Positions 11,301 through 58,600 of a stretch of DNA of 64,000 nt are shown here, piece after piece (within the stretch, counting starts at the first letter, position 1; every line of letters starts with the position of its first letter). This stretch comes from Tyto alba (lineage: Eukaryota; Chordata; Aves; Strigiformes; Tytonidae), in assembly GCF_018691265.1 (NCBI RefSeq), contig NW_024881301.1, forward strand, positions 7,949,752-8,013,751, written 5' to 3'. The notes below the pieces were generated by a model. It was not told where the DNA came from. It saw nothing but the letters and a program-made list of their open reading frames with translations, and searched no databases. The position numbers and the translations under genes were made by a program.

Positions 11301-14300
11301 CATTTTATGTTTCTTTTCAATTGCAGTTTAAATTCCCAAGCTCTCTGAAGTGGTGAGTCATTAGGAGTGTCATTTCAAAGACTGTATTTAATCTCTTTAT
11401 CTTTTCCCACAACTGATTTACCCAAGGGCAGGAGTAAAGCACATGTAATAGATTCCCAAAGGTTCCCAAATAGTTATTTCTTTCTTATCTAGCCTTATTT
11501 TATTCTCACTTTATTTAAAACTGTTCTAAAAAGAACCATCAAGTTGGTAATTTTGACTGTGGGAGAATTGGGTGGCTTTTATCACCTCGTGGAATTGAGC
11601 TGATGACTGGATCTGAATTTTGCCTCTTCTGCTTCTTGTTTCACATGTGTCTGATCCACAGCAGTCTCCTGTCTATTTCTACCATCTTTGGAGTACAGGC
11701 ATACAAAGATCTTCTCTTTTCTATCACTATGTGGTTTTTTTTAAAGCCTTTTCCACATGAAACTGTTGGCTAAGTATAAACAGCATCAGGTAAGGTATTA
11801 AGTGAAAATGAAATAATTCAAAGCAGTTATTAAAGTTGATGAATATCAAACATTAAAAAAAAAAAAATTGAAGACCTAACTGATCTCTACTCTGAAATTT
11901 AAAGTCCTACGCAAAAACATCAAGGATGTTCCATGTAAAATACTCAGAAATAAGGAGAAAAAAGAGATTTTCTGCATTTCCAAATTGTGATTAAAATTAT
12001 ATTTATCTTGGTACAGTAGTTGAAATGTATTAATGTGTCATCACCACACAGAAGTGGTAACTTCAGAGAAGAAATGGGTGGAATAGAGGTAGATATGGGA
12101 CTCTTTCTACCATTATATGCGGGGATATTTTCTTCACTTTTCTTGCCTGAATATCTCATGCGTGTCACCAGGTTGTATTGAAAACTTTGCTCATGCATTG
12201 GCTAGTTTCAAGCGTAGCCACACCTCAGTGTAGAAAGCATGTATCAAATATTACTTTTCTGATCTGGTAACATATTCTAGTTTGAGGATGCCTTCCCAAT
12301 AAATACATGCTGTTAGCTTAAATCAGATTTCCTGTCTGTAATGAAAAACTTTTCTCCCATGTTGACCTTAGGCTCCAACTAATTTTCCTAACAAGATGTT
12401 AAAAAGGAGCCTTGGCTATAAATGAGACTCCGATTAGCCTTGTCCATGGCTGCAGCTGGCACACAGACAAAAACCACCCAAGGTCAAGCAATCTTCAAAC
12501 GTCCTTCTCAAAGTTCCTGCCGGGCAGGGTCGTGTCCTACCACTGCCAAGTGTGGGACCTTGACTGGAGGCTCCCCGTGCCTCTTGTCGCAATGCGCGTG
12601 ATGCAGTAACTCCTCCCAGCCACCTGGGAGTCCACTCTGCCGGGGTGATGGTTGCACCTCAAGCACTGTGCCCAGAATGCCAAATGTCTAGCTACGTGCG
12701 TGTCCAAAAAGTATTCTAAAGAGTAGAAGCAGATTAAAAAGACTGGGAGACAGAAGACAATTGTAACCTGGGAAAAATCTCGTATTAATATGACCATCAA
12801 GGGGAGAAGAGAATTATCTATACTTACAGCACTCATAATTTCAAACTTGATGGTCAAAATGCATTGTGTATTTTTATAGCACACCCTTGTTCTAAGACAC
12901 AGCAACCCAACCTGTGTTGACCCATCACTTTGTAACCTGTAAATTAACTCATGTAAGACAACACTGTTTATATCATCTACAGCATGTAACTTTTACATGT
13001 ACTGACATACACAAACACAAACTGTCCTCCAAGACTGCACACAAAGCACAGACTAAAGAAGCAAGAGGAATTCTGAGGAAAACATTTCAGTTTTTATCCA
13101 ATTAAACTGTTCTACATGGGCATGGAGAAAGTTTGGTCTGTTTTCCATCGAGTCAAACTTTGGGCTCATTTCTCTGCACTGTCTTGCTCCCTCCTTTTGT
13201 AGTTAGCTGTTCACACCTGTGTACAAAGAATGCTCCTGGAAATTCTATGCCCAGTCTGCAGGAATAAATCAAAGACTAAATCTGTTCAGACTGAGCAGTC
13301 TTTATGCACTAAGGCAAGAGAAAGGCATTATCAGTTTGTTCTTCCAAATTCTCTGCAACTGATTTATCTGACTACAGCAAAGCCCTTTCTCTGAGGATCG
13401 GGGCTGACAAGGCCAGGATGATTTTAACGTTGTTTATTCCTAAAAAGAAGAGTCCACTGATACCTCATGATGTAACAACAACTAGCACCTCACTACTCTC
13501 TTCCCCTCCCTCCTCTCCTTCTTATGCTCTTCCCCCACCTATAATTTTTTTCTTTTGCAGTTTTTTTTTTTTTGACAGGAGTTTCCATTAATCAGCAGAC
13601 AGACGTTGTTTTCCTCCTGCTGCATTAGGGACAAGCTATTCATCCTTTCTGTGCAAGAAAAGCAAAGGTCAAAAGCACAACTAATTAAAAGCAACTAATG
13701 ACCAAGTTGGCCTCACAGGCAGTGCAGGAAACACAGCTTGCCTGTGGATGTTTTAACAACAATCTGTCCGACTTCTGTGCTCCAAGCAGTCCGAGAAACT
13801 GTTTATGATCAAAGGTTTGCTTCTCAGGCTGAGACCTGTTTGCAGACTGGACAGATAGCACTCTGGATGTGCTAAAGCTGCCAGTTTGCTAGCTAATGAC
13901 ATTAGGCCACTGACTTGATGGCTGTACAGTCATTGGGCCCATGCCAGCATCCGAACATCACAAACTTGGACATATGCTAAGAATCACCAGGAATACAGGG
14001 GTGATGCTCTGTACCCCAACAGTCCTGAAGAAGCTCTGCTGGAACCCCTGAGCGTTACCTTGGATCAGAGTTAAGACAAGATGACTTTCAGAAACCACCT
14101 CACTACGTTCCAAAGGGGGTCATCTTTGATGATGCCAAATGGATGAGTTTTTAGATATTACTGTCTCTTTGGGGGTTGTTACTATGCGAACATCAAATCT
14201 TCAAGTTCCCCCAGTCATGGCTAACGTGGTATCATTACATATCTACATACTTGTTAAAAAAAAAAAAATGCACAGATCCCAGCATGGATTACGCTAAATT

Positions 14301-15479
14301 TTCCCTTATTTCATAAAATGAGAAGAGGTACCATGTAGACACAGCTGAACTGAAGACACTGTCATAGACAAGGAGAGGAAACCAGGAGACCGCTGCGGCT
14401 GTTGTGGCACAGGTATGACCTGTCCTGGCCGAAGTACGACGCCACGGGCACTGCTAGTCAGAGATGCACACTTGGATGCTCATACCTGAACACACCTGAA
14501 GAAATTTCACCCCCTCTCTTGAGTATTGGCTTCATGTAAGAAAGTATACAAATACTTGGCTCATAAACATTGGTTTTAGTCAATTATCCCAATTTCCTCC
14601 AAATACATTAAACTACTATAGCTTACATTTTTTTATCCAAAATTCCCTTTCTTCACTGCTTGCAGATGTGGAAAAAAACAGCTCAAGTAACACAGTCCAT
14701 TCCTCCAACAGTGCAGCTGCCCACCACTGCAACATGCTGCTATGCCATAAAGAGGGTGAAGGTGGCCAATGCTAATTACAAATGTAACCATCTTTAGTTA
14801 TTTTTTCATCAGACGTTCCTTGCTGAGTTTGACTGGCTCCCTTTTTCATTTCCTCTGTGCAAAAAATATACATAATTTTAAGAGCTTGCTAAAAATATAG
14901 GTAAGCCATAATTAGAAACTGCAATCAGGAACTGCTGCAAATAGAAATCTTTAACTGAATTTCTAAAATTTATAAATTCCAGTCATCTTTTTTGGTACAC
15001 AAGAGTTTCTCAGACTTCCGGTATTCCTTTAGAAACGTCTTTCACTTTTTGGAAGGGAAAACAGTCTGCTTCTGTTTTTGTTTCTAGATTTTTTAAATTG
15101 ATCTTTGACTTGTCAAGATGGAGTCTGGTTCTCAATAGTGAAATATTTTTTCTGGCATTAGAACAGCTAGGCAAGAGATCCAAAATTTTAAAGGCAACTG
15201 AAATCTTAAAAAAAAAATGGCAAAAGAGTAAAGGGTAGTTCTTACATTGTTTTAAGCGTAAAAACAGTTCCTTACTGTCCTCTAGTGGAGCAGTATTATT
15301 CTCATGGACACTAACTGCTCCTTTCTGCTTGTAACTAAACCTGCTGCCCCTTTGTGAGCAACCCTTCCTATTTACTGCTTCCACACTTCATGACTTTATG
15401 GCCATCTATTGCACCCCTTCTTCTGTGCCTCCTTTGCAGATTGAGCCTTAACTTCTGCTTTGAAAATTCTCCTGTTCTT
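8371..15479. other. Gene-free AT-rich stretch
   Basis: No gene is supported. A 132-codon minus-strand open frame (8,510-8,908) is not recognised. The part 13,380-14,100 is more balanced in composition and could include conserved non-coding DNA, which cannot be judged from one genome. Confidence 0.55.
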
Positions 15480-16400
15480 TCCCATACTCCAGTTCTACTT
15501 GCACAGTGAATAATTTAACTAAGTTTCTACTTTGTCCTCCACCCTTTCTCAAAATACATATAAACAGGCTGAATGAAACGGGTCCTGGCAGAACTCCGCT
15601 GTAATTTCCTCCTACTGTGGTGATTTATGTACCTTTAAACAGGCATAATCCAGGAGAGAACTTTTCCTTTTATACCATGACACGTTGGTTCTAATACAAG
15701 CTGTCAGATGAATGATGCTTTGACACTTTTTTAAAGATTCTTAAAGATCATCAGAATGATTTGCCCTTAAAAAGCGGCGACTTTTCACATTATACTTGCC
15801 CATAGGTCCGAAAATCTTGGTCATTACACTATCAATTAGCTCACTGATTCCAATACACCATAAAACTCATCTGGCTGCAGCTCCACTGATCTCCTTGGAG
15901 TCTTTTTATACGTCTGATGGCAGAATTGTCAGTTTCTACCCCTTGACTGCCAAAGCTGCTTTCAGTGACAAGCTCCACGCTACAGCAGGGGGGTTAGCTG
16001 TTCCTTCTCTTCCAAAACCACAGGAGTGGGCTCCAGTCCAGGCAGTTTGCTGACACTCACTTCATTGATCCCTTCTGCCATTTCAGTTTGCAACAGCTCC
16101 ACCCACCCTCCGTGCAACAAAAGGTTCTTAAGTGCTTCCATGATGAACATCGGTGCAAAAATCCCAGTTTTACTTCTCACCTTACCTTTAAAGGTCCCCA
16201 TTATTGTTTGATCATTTGCTCTACCAACTTACTGTGAAGTCTGCTCTTTCCAATAGTTGTTAAAAATAAGATTTACAATTAATTCTTTAAGAAGCTTTTT
16301 CTATAGCCTACTTCATAGCAAATTTTACAATGAGTTAAAATGTGCCTCTACTTTTCTTTTTGTGGACATAACTTCTACTTCATAAAGGTTCTCCCTAGTT
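15480..16400 (-). mobile_element. Decayed CR1-like reverse-transcriptase remnant
   Basis: Plus-strand phrases such as CAGGCTGAATGAAACGGGTC, AGAACTTTTCC..ATACCATGACA, and CATCGGTGCAAAAATCC occur in the order expected for the reverse complement of CR1/L3-type ORF2. The minus strand therefore encodes the broken reading frame. Frames are interrupted many times, the longest open piece being about 70 codons. Recognition is from memory of the family and the edges are approximate. Confidence 0.55.
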
Positions 16401-17624
16401 AAAAGCATCCTCCTACCTTATTGTATTTTTAAAAAAATTTTTTTTTATGGATATTTATTCAGAGCATGTAATAGTTGTCTTAAAACAATTATCAAGATAC
16501 CTGCAAGAATTCCATCTTTTTGGCAGCACCTGTTAATTTCCTTCAAAGTTTTCCAATTTTCAGGAAACTAGACTTACCTTAGCATGGATTCTTTGACTAC
16601 AACTCCAAGAAATGAACTTTTACAGTGTGTAAACATTTATTGTCAGCATGTGTTAGTATGTATGGGAAAGACTAAAGATTTTAATTGTTATTTGGCTTTA
16701 TGCATTTGCTAGTCCTTAGGATATAGCCCTGTGAAATGCTAAAGCAAATCAGTCAACTAAGCAGGTAGGATGGGGACAGTGCCTGGTGATACACCCACCC
16801 TCTATTCTTCCTGCAAGGCCTGTGATTTCAACCGAAGAAGATTTTGTGTTATTCAGCATTACAGTTAAAATTTTTTTAGTTTTCTTTTTAGGCATATGTC
16901 ATAACCTCTCCACCAGCAGAAGCTACCACCACTGCTATATAACTCCAACTGGAATTAAATGGTCCTACCCTCCCAGTTTTTAAATACATACCTTTTTATA
17001 CACACACACATATTTAATACAAGAATAGGAAGTACAGATACATTTTTTTTTAATATATATATCTAAAAAATAGAAGTATCTGTACTTTTTACTATTTTAT
17101 TTTGGTTTAAGGCATTTAAATAATCACTTGCTTTATGATCTCTTTTTAAAAAGAATCCTCACTGGTTGAGCCTAACTCCGACTGTACACTGCTTGAACAT
17201 TTTATTCTAGTCTAGAACGCTACTGTATTCTTAATATCTTATAGTGATTTTTGGCCTGCCTACCTATGTAAAAGCATTATCCTGCCTCTGTGATGCTGTA
17301 TGCTTTTACTCCTGAAATGCAAGTATGCTACAAAAAATTAATTTAAAATCTCTCCGGAGAATCCTTCATAATCTAGTGGACAGGAATGGTCATCACCTAG
17401 GAGAATTCTATGCATAGCCATTATCCAAATGTATAAATAACAATGCTTATTTCTTTATCAATAAATGAGACATAGATATACAAACAGATCCAAATTAAGA
17501 AAAAAAAATATTGGATATTCTAATTTAAACACTGAGGAAAATGTGGTGCTATATATTTAACACCGAAATTTAAGACAGACACTTAGACTACATTGTCTTC
17601 ATACCTCCAAACTATTAACAGTAG
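16401..17624. other. AT-rich spacer downstream of RBBP8
   Basis: AT-rich sequence with short CA and TA repeats (16,999-17,012; 17,052-17,062). No gene or clear repeat was seen. Confidence 0.6.
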
Positions 17625-18146
17625 ATGCGTTTCATATTTAATACAGCTTTATTTCAAGTAGATATAACCATTATTGTCAAAAAAGAAAGACTATATAAAA
17701 AAAAATCCAGTGCAAAATAAAAGCACCCTACAAAATCCACATTTCTGTTCCCATTGACAGGCATTTAGACCTTGCAAGAACAACAGATTTCAGTGACTTC
17801 AAAGCAGCTCCCCGCTGACACAAAGTTTAGACAGGATTTGCTGGAATTTTAGCTGTTGACTTCAAAAAAGATGTTGGCTTTCAAAGGAAAAAAAAGGGGG
17901 ACTCGTTTGGCAGGTGCAAAAATTAATACAAAATGTATTAACACAATACGAAACAAACATACATTAAATAGTTTTGTTTCCTGGTACATCAGATTTGCAA
18001 ATGAATTTTATAAAATTTACATATTTAATGAAATGATTGATCTATCACTGTGGAATACAGTTCTGTATTTCAAGTTTATATTAACTATAAATATCTAAGG
18101 ACAGGAAAGACACTCTTCAAGCTGGCATGCCTTACTTCCCCATCCT
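17625..18146 (-). other. RBBP8: RBBP8 3' UTR
   Basis: About 520 AT-rich bases follow the TAA down to the first clear AATAAA on the minus strand. The length resembles the 3' UTR of mammalian RBBP8. The right edge is exact (stop codon); the left edge is inferred from the poly(A) signal. No other gene starts in it; short plus-strand open frames here are chance. Confidence 0.7.
17648..17653 (-). terminator. RBBP8: Poly(A) signal AATAAA for RBBP8
   Basis: TTTATT on the plus strand reads AATAAA on the minus strand, in the context GAAATAAAGC. It is the first canonical hexamer downstream of the stop codon, so cleavage is expected roughly 10-30 bases to its left. Confidence 0.65.
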
Positions 18147-52187
<34,041 letters not shown>

Positions 52188-55100
52188 CTGAAGACAGGTG
52201 TATGCCTGTAATGACAGATCGACAACACTTAGATTTGCATTTATCAGAGTATAACTCGCAGCCATGGATGAAATACAAAGCTTACTGCCTATCCTCATCC
52301 AGTTGTATTTATATACTGACAGTCACCCTGAAAGTGTGGAAGATGTTAAGTATTTTGCTACAAGTAATTATAAACTAACAGAAGTTTTTTCCTCCCCTTA
52401 AACAGCTATCAACTTAAAATTAGATTAAGATGCTTAAGAGTCTTTATTCTCTTCCTATGTAAAGCTACAGTTAAACAGAACTCCTGTTTTCCAAAAGTAA
52501 ACCATGCTTCCAAAGACTGGCTGTCAGCAAAAACATTTGTCAAATGTTTTCAGAGATGTATTTGTGTATATACATCCTTTACATAAACATGGATGACACC
52601 CTTCTGCAAAGAAAAACTCACATTCCCTTGAAGTCTTCGTGACTCTACACTGAAATGATTCCCACTCCCTGATGAAAAGGAAATAGGAGACTCATCTCAA
52701 AATTTATGAACCCCCAAAACATTAGTATTTGAGAAGAACTATCCGACAGCTCTGTCTTAAAAGCCAGACTGCCTACACAACTTAGAAAAATCTTACCCAT
52801 AATTCTTACTTCTTTTGAAGGGTTTCTTAGCACAGATGATGCCCTCAGGTAAGCTACAAGGGAAACATGGTACTCAGATCTGGGTCTGATCCAAAGTTAG
52901 ATTCAATTCTATTGGCACTGGGTGTCTAATGTTGAAATACGTCATCTCTCTGTCCTTCAGTTCCTTGTGTGTGAAAATGGACATTCTAAGATTTCCCCAT
53001 TTTGATGTGGTCAATTTTAAACAAACACTTTCGAACAGGGACTGTGTTGTCACCAGGTAGACACAGTGATCTCTATTACTCTGTAATATAAATAACAATA
53101 AGGGAAAAAACCCCAAACCTAAGGTATTTTGTACTATCTCTAAAGTAGCAGCTTGAGCAAGCAAACCACAATGCCCATATAGACAAATAAAAGGAGTAAT
53201 TGGCTTTCAAATTTTTGAGGCACAAGTTATAGTTGTAGTTCGCATGACACAAGGTCTACAATTAGTCAAGAAGCTGCATTTCCTATCTTGAGAGCCTTTG
53301 AGCAACTCAGAGTACCTGAATGTGCTTACTGGTTTAGCTGGTCCCCTAGATTCACCACGATAAAAATGTTCAGTCCGGTGGTCAGTGACCTAGTGCAAGG
53401 CCTGGAGGCCTTAATTTTGGTCTCCTTTCTCATATCTCCATGCAGTCTTAAGCAAGTCACTTTTCTTTCAGTCTGGTTGTCTTTAAAATGGAATTAAAAT
53501 AATTGAATGAATGGAACAAAGCATTATTCTCAACAACATAGGAACACTTGAACTGTATGTTTTCTATAGTATAAGGATACTTAAATGGTACAGTAATGGA
53601 GCTGACAGAACACTCAGTAATCATTAAGTAGCTCCACATTTGCTTTAACATACTCTGTCCATAGAGAATTCAGTGACATTTTCAGTACCTGGTTTCAAGT
53701 TAGCAAATGTTCTTATACTAAGAGAAGTCCTTAACAGAAAATAAAATTACCTCTTCAAATTAGCAATGCCTATAATTCTTCAGTGGAACAGTAATCTGCT
53801 TGCATCTTTGCAGCTGAAATGCTCCACTTTGTGTGCAGTCACATTAATACATCTTACAATGCTTCTTTTTGAAAGTGACTGCCTAGTGACATTAGGAATG
53901 TCTTTTAAAATCATATTTTTCTACCTTAACCAACAGATAACTCATAAACCATATTTTTCTCTGTGAAGTGCTAGGGCAGTGAAATCAACAAACTTGCTCT
54001 CACTTACTGTTTTAGATGTATGTTAGATGAATCGTTTTCAGGAAAAGGGCATCTGACTCTAGAATTGGTAAAGGCTGTCCCTAGTGGTTTTGTTTTGTTT
54101 TCCCCAAATATGACTATAAGAAAAAAAAAATGCACAAAACTTGCTCAGAGCTTCTGTAAATGGTTAGTACATCAACTGAGTACAAACAGGGGGAAAAAAA
54201 TAGCAATGTGTTTTCCCAAGCTTCACCTGCTTCAAAACCTCCAAATCATACATTGCTTCCTACAGGTGTTCAACCTGTCTTCAAATAGAGGGCCCCCAAT
54301 GAGTGTTCAGGGAGAGCCTTTGAAAGGTCTGGGCAGTTGCACAGGTGTAAAAGGCGTTCAGTGATGTCAGCTTCTTTGCTTACTCTCTAGTCCTAAGAAA
54401 GGGGTTTACAGTCCTTAAGGGAAAAAAAACACCTGAGCTGGATGTACAGACACTTGCTGGCAAGGAGAGAACTGGAAGCTACCTGAGGGGGAAAAGGAAG
54501 CACAATGCCAGCCCCTCTCCTGAAAGTCCTCAGACAAAGCTTTGCTCCTATCCTCCTGACTAACCTTTTCACAGATGAACCTCGGCATTTGTATTTCCCT
54601 CTTTCAACCAACTCCCTCCAGCACCGTCAAGTTTTGCAGTTTCTTGAACGACAACACCACTGGCAGTTAGTACCGATAAAGCACTGAAGCTGCTTATCTG
54701 TATTTATACTTGGCCGACAGGAACACATTGCCTCTCTGTGATTCTGGAGAGCACAAAGCTTCCTGACCCCCGACCCCCACCAAAAAGCCAGACCACCAAC
54801 TGATCCTACAAAATCAACTATCTTGTACTTCCCAGCGGTGATTTTTATGTTTCCCCCCCCCCCCCTCCCTTTCACTTTGCACAAACACTATACAGCAAAC
54901 TCACTCGTAAGAGACGCCGGGGTGCTCTGAGAAATCCTGCCATGACCTCAGAGCTTGCCTGGCGGGAGCAAGCTCCCGCGCCTCAGCCGCCCCTTTCCTG
55001 CCAGGCTTATGTCACGCCCAGGGGTCCGAACGACAAAGGAGGGGTCGGGCATGTCCCACACGTCCCTTCTGCCCAGAGCCAGAGAGGCCGGCCAAAGCCT

Positions 55101-55304
55101 CCGAAACGGAGAGCCTTCCGCCGGGAGCCAGTGTTTACAACGTGCCCCGACGGGAACCCAACGGGACTGGGGGCCGTGGGGAAGCGGGGCGGGGGGAGGG
55201 TGAAAGCGGCGGAAGGCCCGGCCGGCGGCGCAGAGCCCGGGAGCGGAGCGGCACGCGCGCGGCCGCTGCCAGGCGGCGGCGGTGCGGGGCGCGCGCGCCG
55301 TTAC
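52188..55304 (-). other. RBBP8: RBBP8 intron 1 (in 5' UTR)
   Basis: About 3.1 kb, given exon 1 ending at 55,305 and the longer form of exon 2. It includes a C13 tract (54,853-54,865) and the downstream half of the CpG island. No alternative first coding exon is recognisable. Confidence 0.6.
54853..54865 (+). repeat. C13 homopolymer
   Basis: A perfect run of C at the edge of the CpG island, inside RBBP8 intron 1. On the transcribed strand it is G13. Confidence 0.9.
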
Positions 55305-55326
55305 CTGGTTGGCTCCCGGCGGCTCC

Positions 55327-55344
55327 GCGCGAAACGGCGGGAAA
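55327..55344 (-). promoter_or_regulatory. Two adjacent E2F-type sites
   Basis: On the minus strand TTTCCCGCC (55,344-55,336) is followed directly by TTTCGCGC (55,334-55,327). Both fit the E2F consensus TTTSSCGC and are separated by one base. The human CtIP gene is reported to be controlled by the E2F/RB pathway at G1/S, so conserved placement near the start is plausible. Occupancy is inference. Confidence 0.6.
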
Positions 55345-55400
55345 AGACAAAGCCGGGCCCGAACACCTCTCCTGCCGGGGGGGGGCGGGGTCCGGGGAGT

Positions 55401-55432
55401 TCTCGCGAGGCTTCCGCGCCGCTTTCGCGAGA
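55401..55432. promoter_or_regulatory. Two inverted TCTCGCGA promoter elements
   Basis: TCTCGCGAG (55,401-55,409) and TCGCGAGA (55,425-55,432) share the palindromic core TCGCGA with centres 22 bases apart, in opposite orientation. The TCTCGCGAGA element is a known core motif of TATA-less, often bidirectional vertebrate promoters. Its position just upstream of exon 1 supports the promoter call. Confidence 0.6.
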
Positions 55433-55640
55433 GCTGAGAGCTGAGGGTCTGCCGCCGCGGGGACTGCCCGCCCGCCCGCGCGCGCGGCCGTGGGCAGCGA
55501 TGGGCCCCGCCAGTTCACGCACCCGCCGCGGCAGACAGGCGATGTCCCAGCCTGCTCCTCCTCAGCCTGTGTCTGGCCAGGAGAAAGCCAAGGCGATCAG
55601 CCAGGCTTTGGCAGGTGCCGCGGTTAAGCTTGGCAGCCGG

Positions 55641-58600
55641 CACAAAACATTATGGAAAAGCAACGGGGTGTGTGAAGGCCTGCATTAAAACAAATGCTGC
55701 CCATACAAGGGGAGCCTACCTGAAAGAATTTCCTGCTGATTTAGATGTGAAGAGGATCTTCGGGATGTACTACTGTGGCAGAAGGGGCCTTGCTAGTATT
55801 CAGGCTATGCGGCCAAAATCTATCTTTTCCAGAGGATTTGTAGTCTGCTGACTGCTGGGGTTTACACACAGATGTATTGGCAATGCTTCCTCTCTCCCTG
55901 CCCTCTAGATTGTAACAGATTTCCATGCATTTGTCATTTTAGCATAGAGCAGAACAATTTAGAGCATATTTTAATATGTGAGTATGAAAACGGACAGGCT
56001 TGTATAATTAGTATGGCATAAGCTGCAATTTTGTGTCACGAGATTTTTACCAATGTTTTTTGCCCAAATTGCAGGACAATGTTCTGTCATTCAGTGAGAC
56101 TGACCCTACTGTCTGCCATGAGATAAACCCTTTATTTTTAGTTAGTTCTCCTTAATAATGAAATAGAAACAAAACGGCTTTTTGCTATTACTATTCTGCC
56201 TTCGCACGATTCCACTGGACCATTTTGGTATGTATAGGAGCACTTGCAGAGACAACTTAGTGGCATGATTAGAAGACACAATGGGGTTCAGTTTGCAAGG
56301 GCCACTGCTGCAAACATACTTTTTAGATTATTAACAGCAGTATGAAAAAAGTTAGGTATTCAGATATTTAATAATTGTTAGTACCTGTTCCATTTTCGTC
56401 TTGTTATATTATTCAGATCTCCAGAAAGTATCAGAAATATGAAGCTAGAGCATAAATAAAATTGGATCTGAAATGGCATTTCAACGTTCCTGAAGTATTT
56501 TGAAATACTGTTAGACAGGAGTCCAAGCTGACCTGTGGTTAAGCAGGCTTTAAATCAGTTGTTCGCCTTTTTAAAATGCTCTTGGTTTCCCATCAAATAT
56601 GTACCTCAAATTCTGAAATATTTTGAAAAATCCTGTAGTTAAATTTTCTGCTCACTCCCCACCGTTGTTTAACCACTTGGTTCTCAACTAAAGTAAATCC
56701 AGTGTTCAGTAGCTCAGCAGAAAATGACTTACATTGTAAGTTTGATCCATTATCATATCAATACACATATGGTAGAACTAAAATTAGCTACATCTTATGG
56801 AAGAAACAGTTGTGATAGACACTCCAGTCTTCTTAAATAATGCTTGTTGGCAGCTTTTTATTCCACTTTTGAAACTTCTATAATCTAAAAGTTTGTGATG
56901 TAGGAAAGTAATAATTTCCTCAGTTAAGAGAAACAGATGTCTTAAATATATACACAGATCTGATAAGTAACAATAAAATAGCCCTCTTGCCGATTTTTCA
57001 GGTATATTACCATAAATTGGACCTGTCTTTTTATTTCTAGGAAGCACTCTGGAAAATAATTATGTCACCTATTTTATATTCCAGTAAACTATGTGAGCCG
57101 TTTATTCTCATATTCTTTCGTATTGATCTTTACAGCAAGATAAATCCATTGACTTCTACAGTGTTGTTCTTATCTACTCAGCAATAAGTGGTAACAGATT
57201 AAGACCAGCAGCTGAACTTTACTTTTATTTCCCTCCTAGATTTATTTTATTTTATGTATTCCACAATCACATACTTGGCCACCAGTTACTGAATAGATCT
57301 GTGTGGCTCATTAAACATACTAGAAAACTACTGAAGAGTCTGATATTCCACATCCACTTTTATTGGATGCCTTAAGCTCACTAGTCTAACTGGAACTGCA
57401 TCTCATTCATCTCATAAGAGTAAACACACACACCTAGACAATAAAAGTGTGGGAAAAATGCTTTACCATTGTTGCACTTGAACAGATACAAAACTTTCTA
57501 TGGTATCATGACTCATGTCCAGATTTCAAAATAACCCTTAATATGGCACATTAAACTAGGTGACAGAATGCTTATCCATGAGCAACTCTGCAAAAAGGGA
57601 TTCTAATTTAATCCTAGCGCATTTTAGACCTGGCTGGTCTGAAATGCTTAATCTTACTAATAGTATGTGAAGCTGTTGATTTTTAATTACACTTTAGTGG
57701 TAATGCCTTCCTTCTTGATGACTGGACTATTTACCAACAAATCAACTAGTGACTGGATTTCTATTATAGGAGTACTGCAATGTTGCAGCACAGATAACAT
57801 AAAAAGTAGCCTTTAATTCACACCTCCCCACTCCCCTCTTTTTGTGGGGTTGTACAGAGGCTTCATCAGTGTTTCTAAACACTCAGGTAGCAGAAGGTGA
57901 CCTAGCTCACTCTGTATGCATACAGAATGGCCTTAAAAGAGATTAGCAGGAAGCCTACTTTTTTTTTGCTTCTATTACCTTAAATTTAGATGTAAAGATT
58001 AAAACCAGCTTTGAATTATACTGGAGAACTCCAGTTTAAATATTTTAATTGCTTTAAACACAATGGTAAATATATCACTCTTTTCCTGTATATATAAATA
58101 TATATATACACACACATATATATATGTAATAGTGAAGTCCTTATTTATTGACATGAGATTTAGAAGATTGCACATGTACATACACAGCCAGTGTGCTCAC
58201 AACCTCCTTGACTTGCGGATCTGCACTGACGGATAAATATATTGCTTAACCCTCTAGTCACGTTCATTTAACGAAGTGTATGTTGCAGTTGCCAATAAGG
58301 ACATCAAAGGAGCCCAACTTCAGTTGCAGCAAATAAGAGCGTGTGGCACAGTTCATCTGCTACCTAAACGGGATTTGAACTGGGAGTGTAGGAACTGGCA
58401 GTCCTCTGAATGGTATGATTTCTTACAGCTGGGAGGTTGCACAGAGCACACCACTGCTGTCTGGCACAGGTAGTTACTTTCTCTGGAAAAATAGGGAGGA
58501 GCCACTCCATCACCCCCACTAGTTGAATTTGATTCTTCTCAAGCTGCTTGCGTAGCCACTTTTGAAATCGAGCCAAGATCAAATTCCCTGATGCCAGTAA

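Larger units (their letters stand above)
55305..55480 (-). other. RBBP8: RBBP8 non-coding exon 1 (5' end approximate)
   Basis: The right place for exon 1 is the CpG island 3.1 kb upstream of exon 2. The sense strand has a good donor, GAGCCAACCAG then GTAACG, at 55,305/55,304. The exon holds E2F-like sequences close to the donor. No TATA box is evident, as usual for CpG-island promoters, so the transcription start is only bracketed to about 55,330-55,500. Confidence 0.6.
54950..55640. promoter_or_regulatory. RBBP8: CpG island and RBBP8 promoter
   Basis: About 0.7 kb of very GC-rich, CpG-dense sequence stands out sharply from AT-rich flanks. It contains runs of CGCG, GGGGCGGGG (55,382-55,390, SP1-type) and GCGCGC. 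It lies immediately upstream of and across the first RBBP8 exon. A 248-codon plus-strand open frame over it (54,942-55,688) is expected from GC content and has no recognisable domain. Confidence 0.85.

Noticed and set aside
1..17600. Search for CABLES1, the neighbour of RBBP8 in mammals
   Set aside because: No exon resembling the cyclin-box region or the GC-rich first exon was found; it probably lies beyond the left edge.
54942..55688. 248-codon plus-strand frame as a protein gene
   Set aside because: CpG-island composition explains the lack of stops; it is low-complexity (Arg, Pro, Gly, Ala), with no domain and no supported splice partner.
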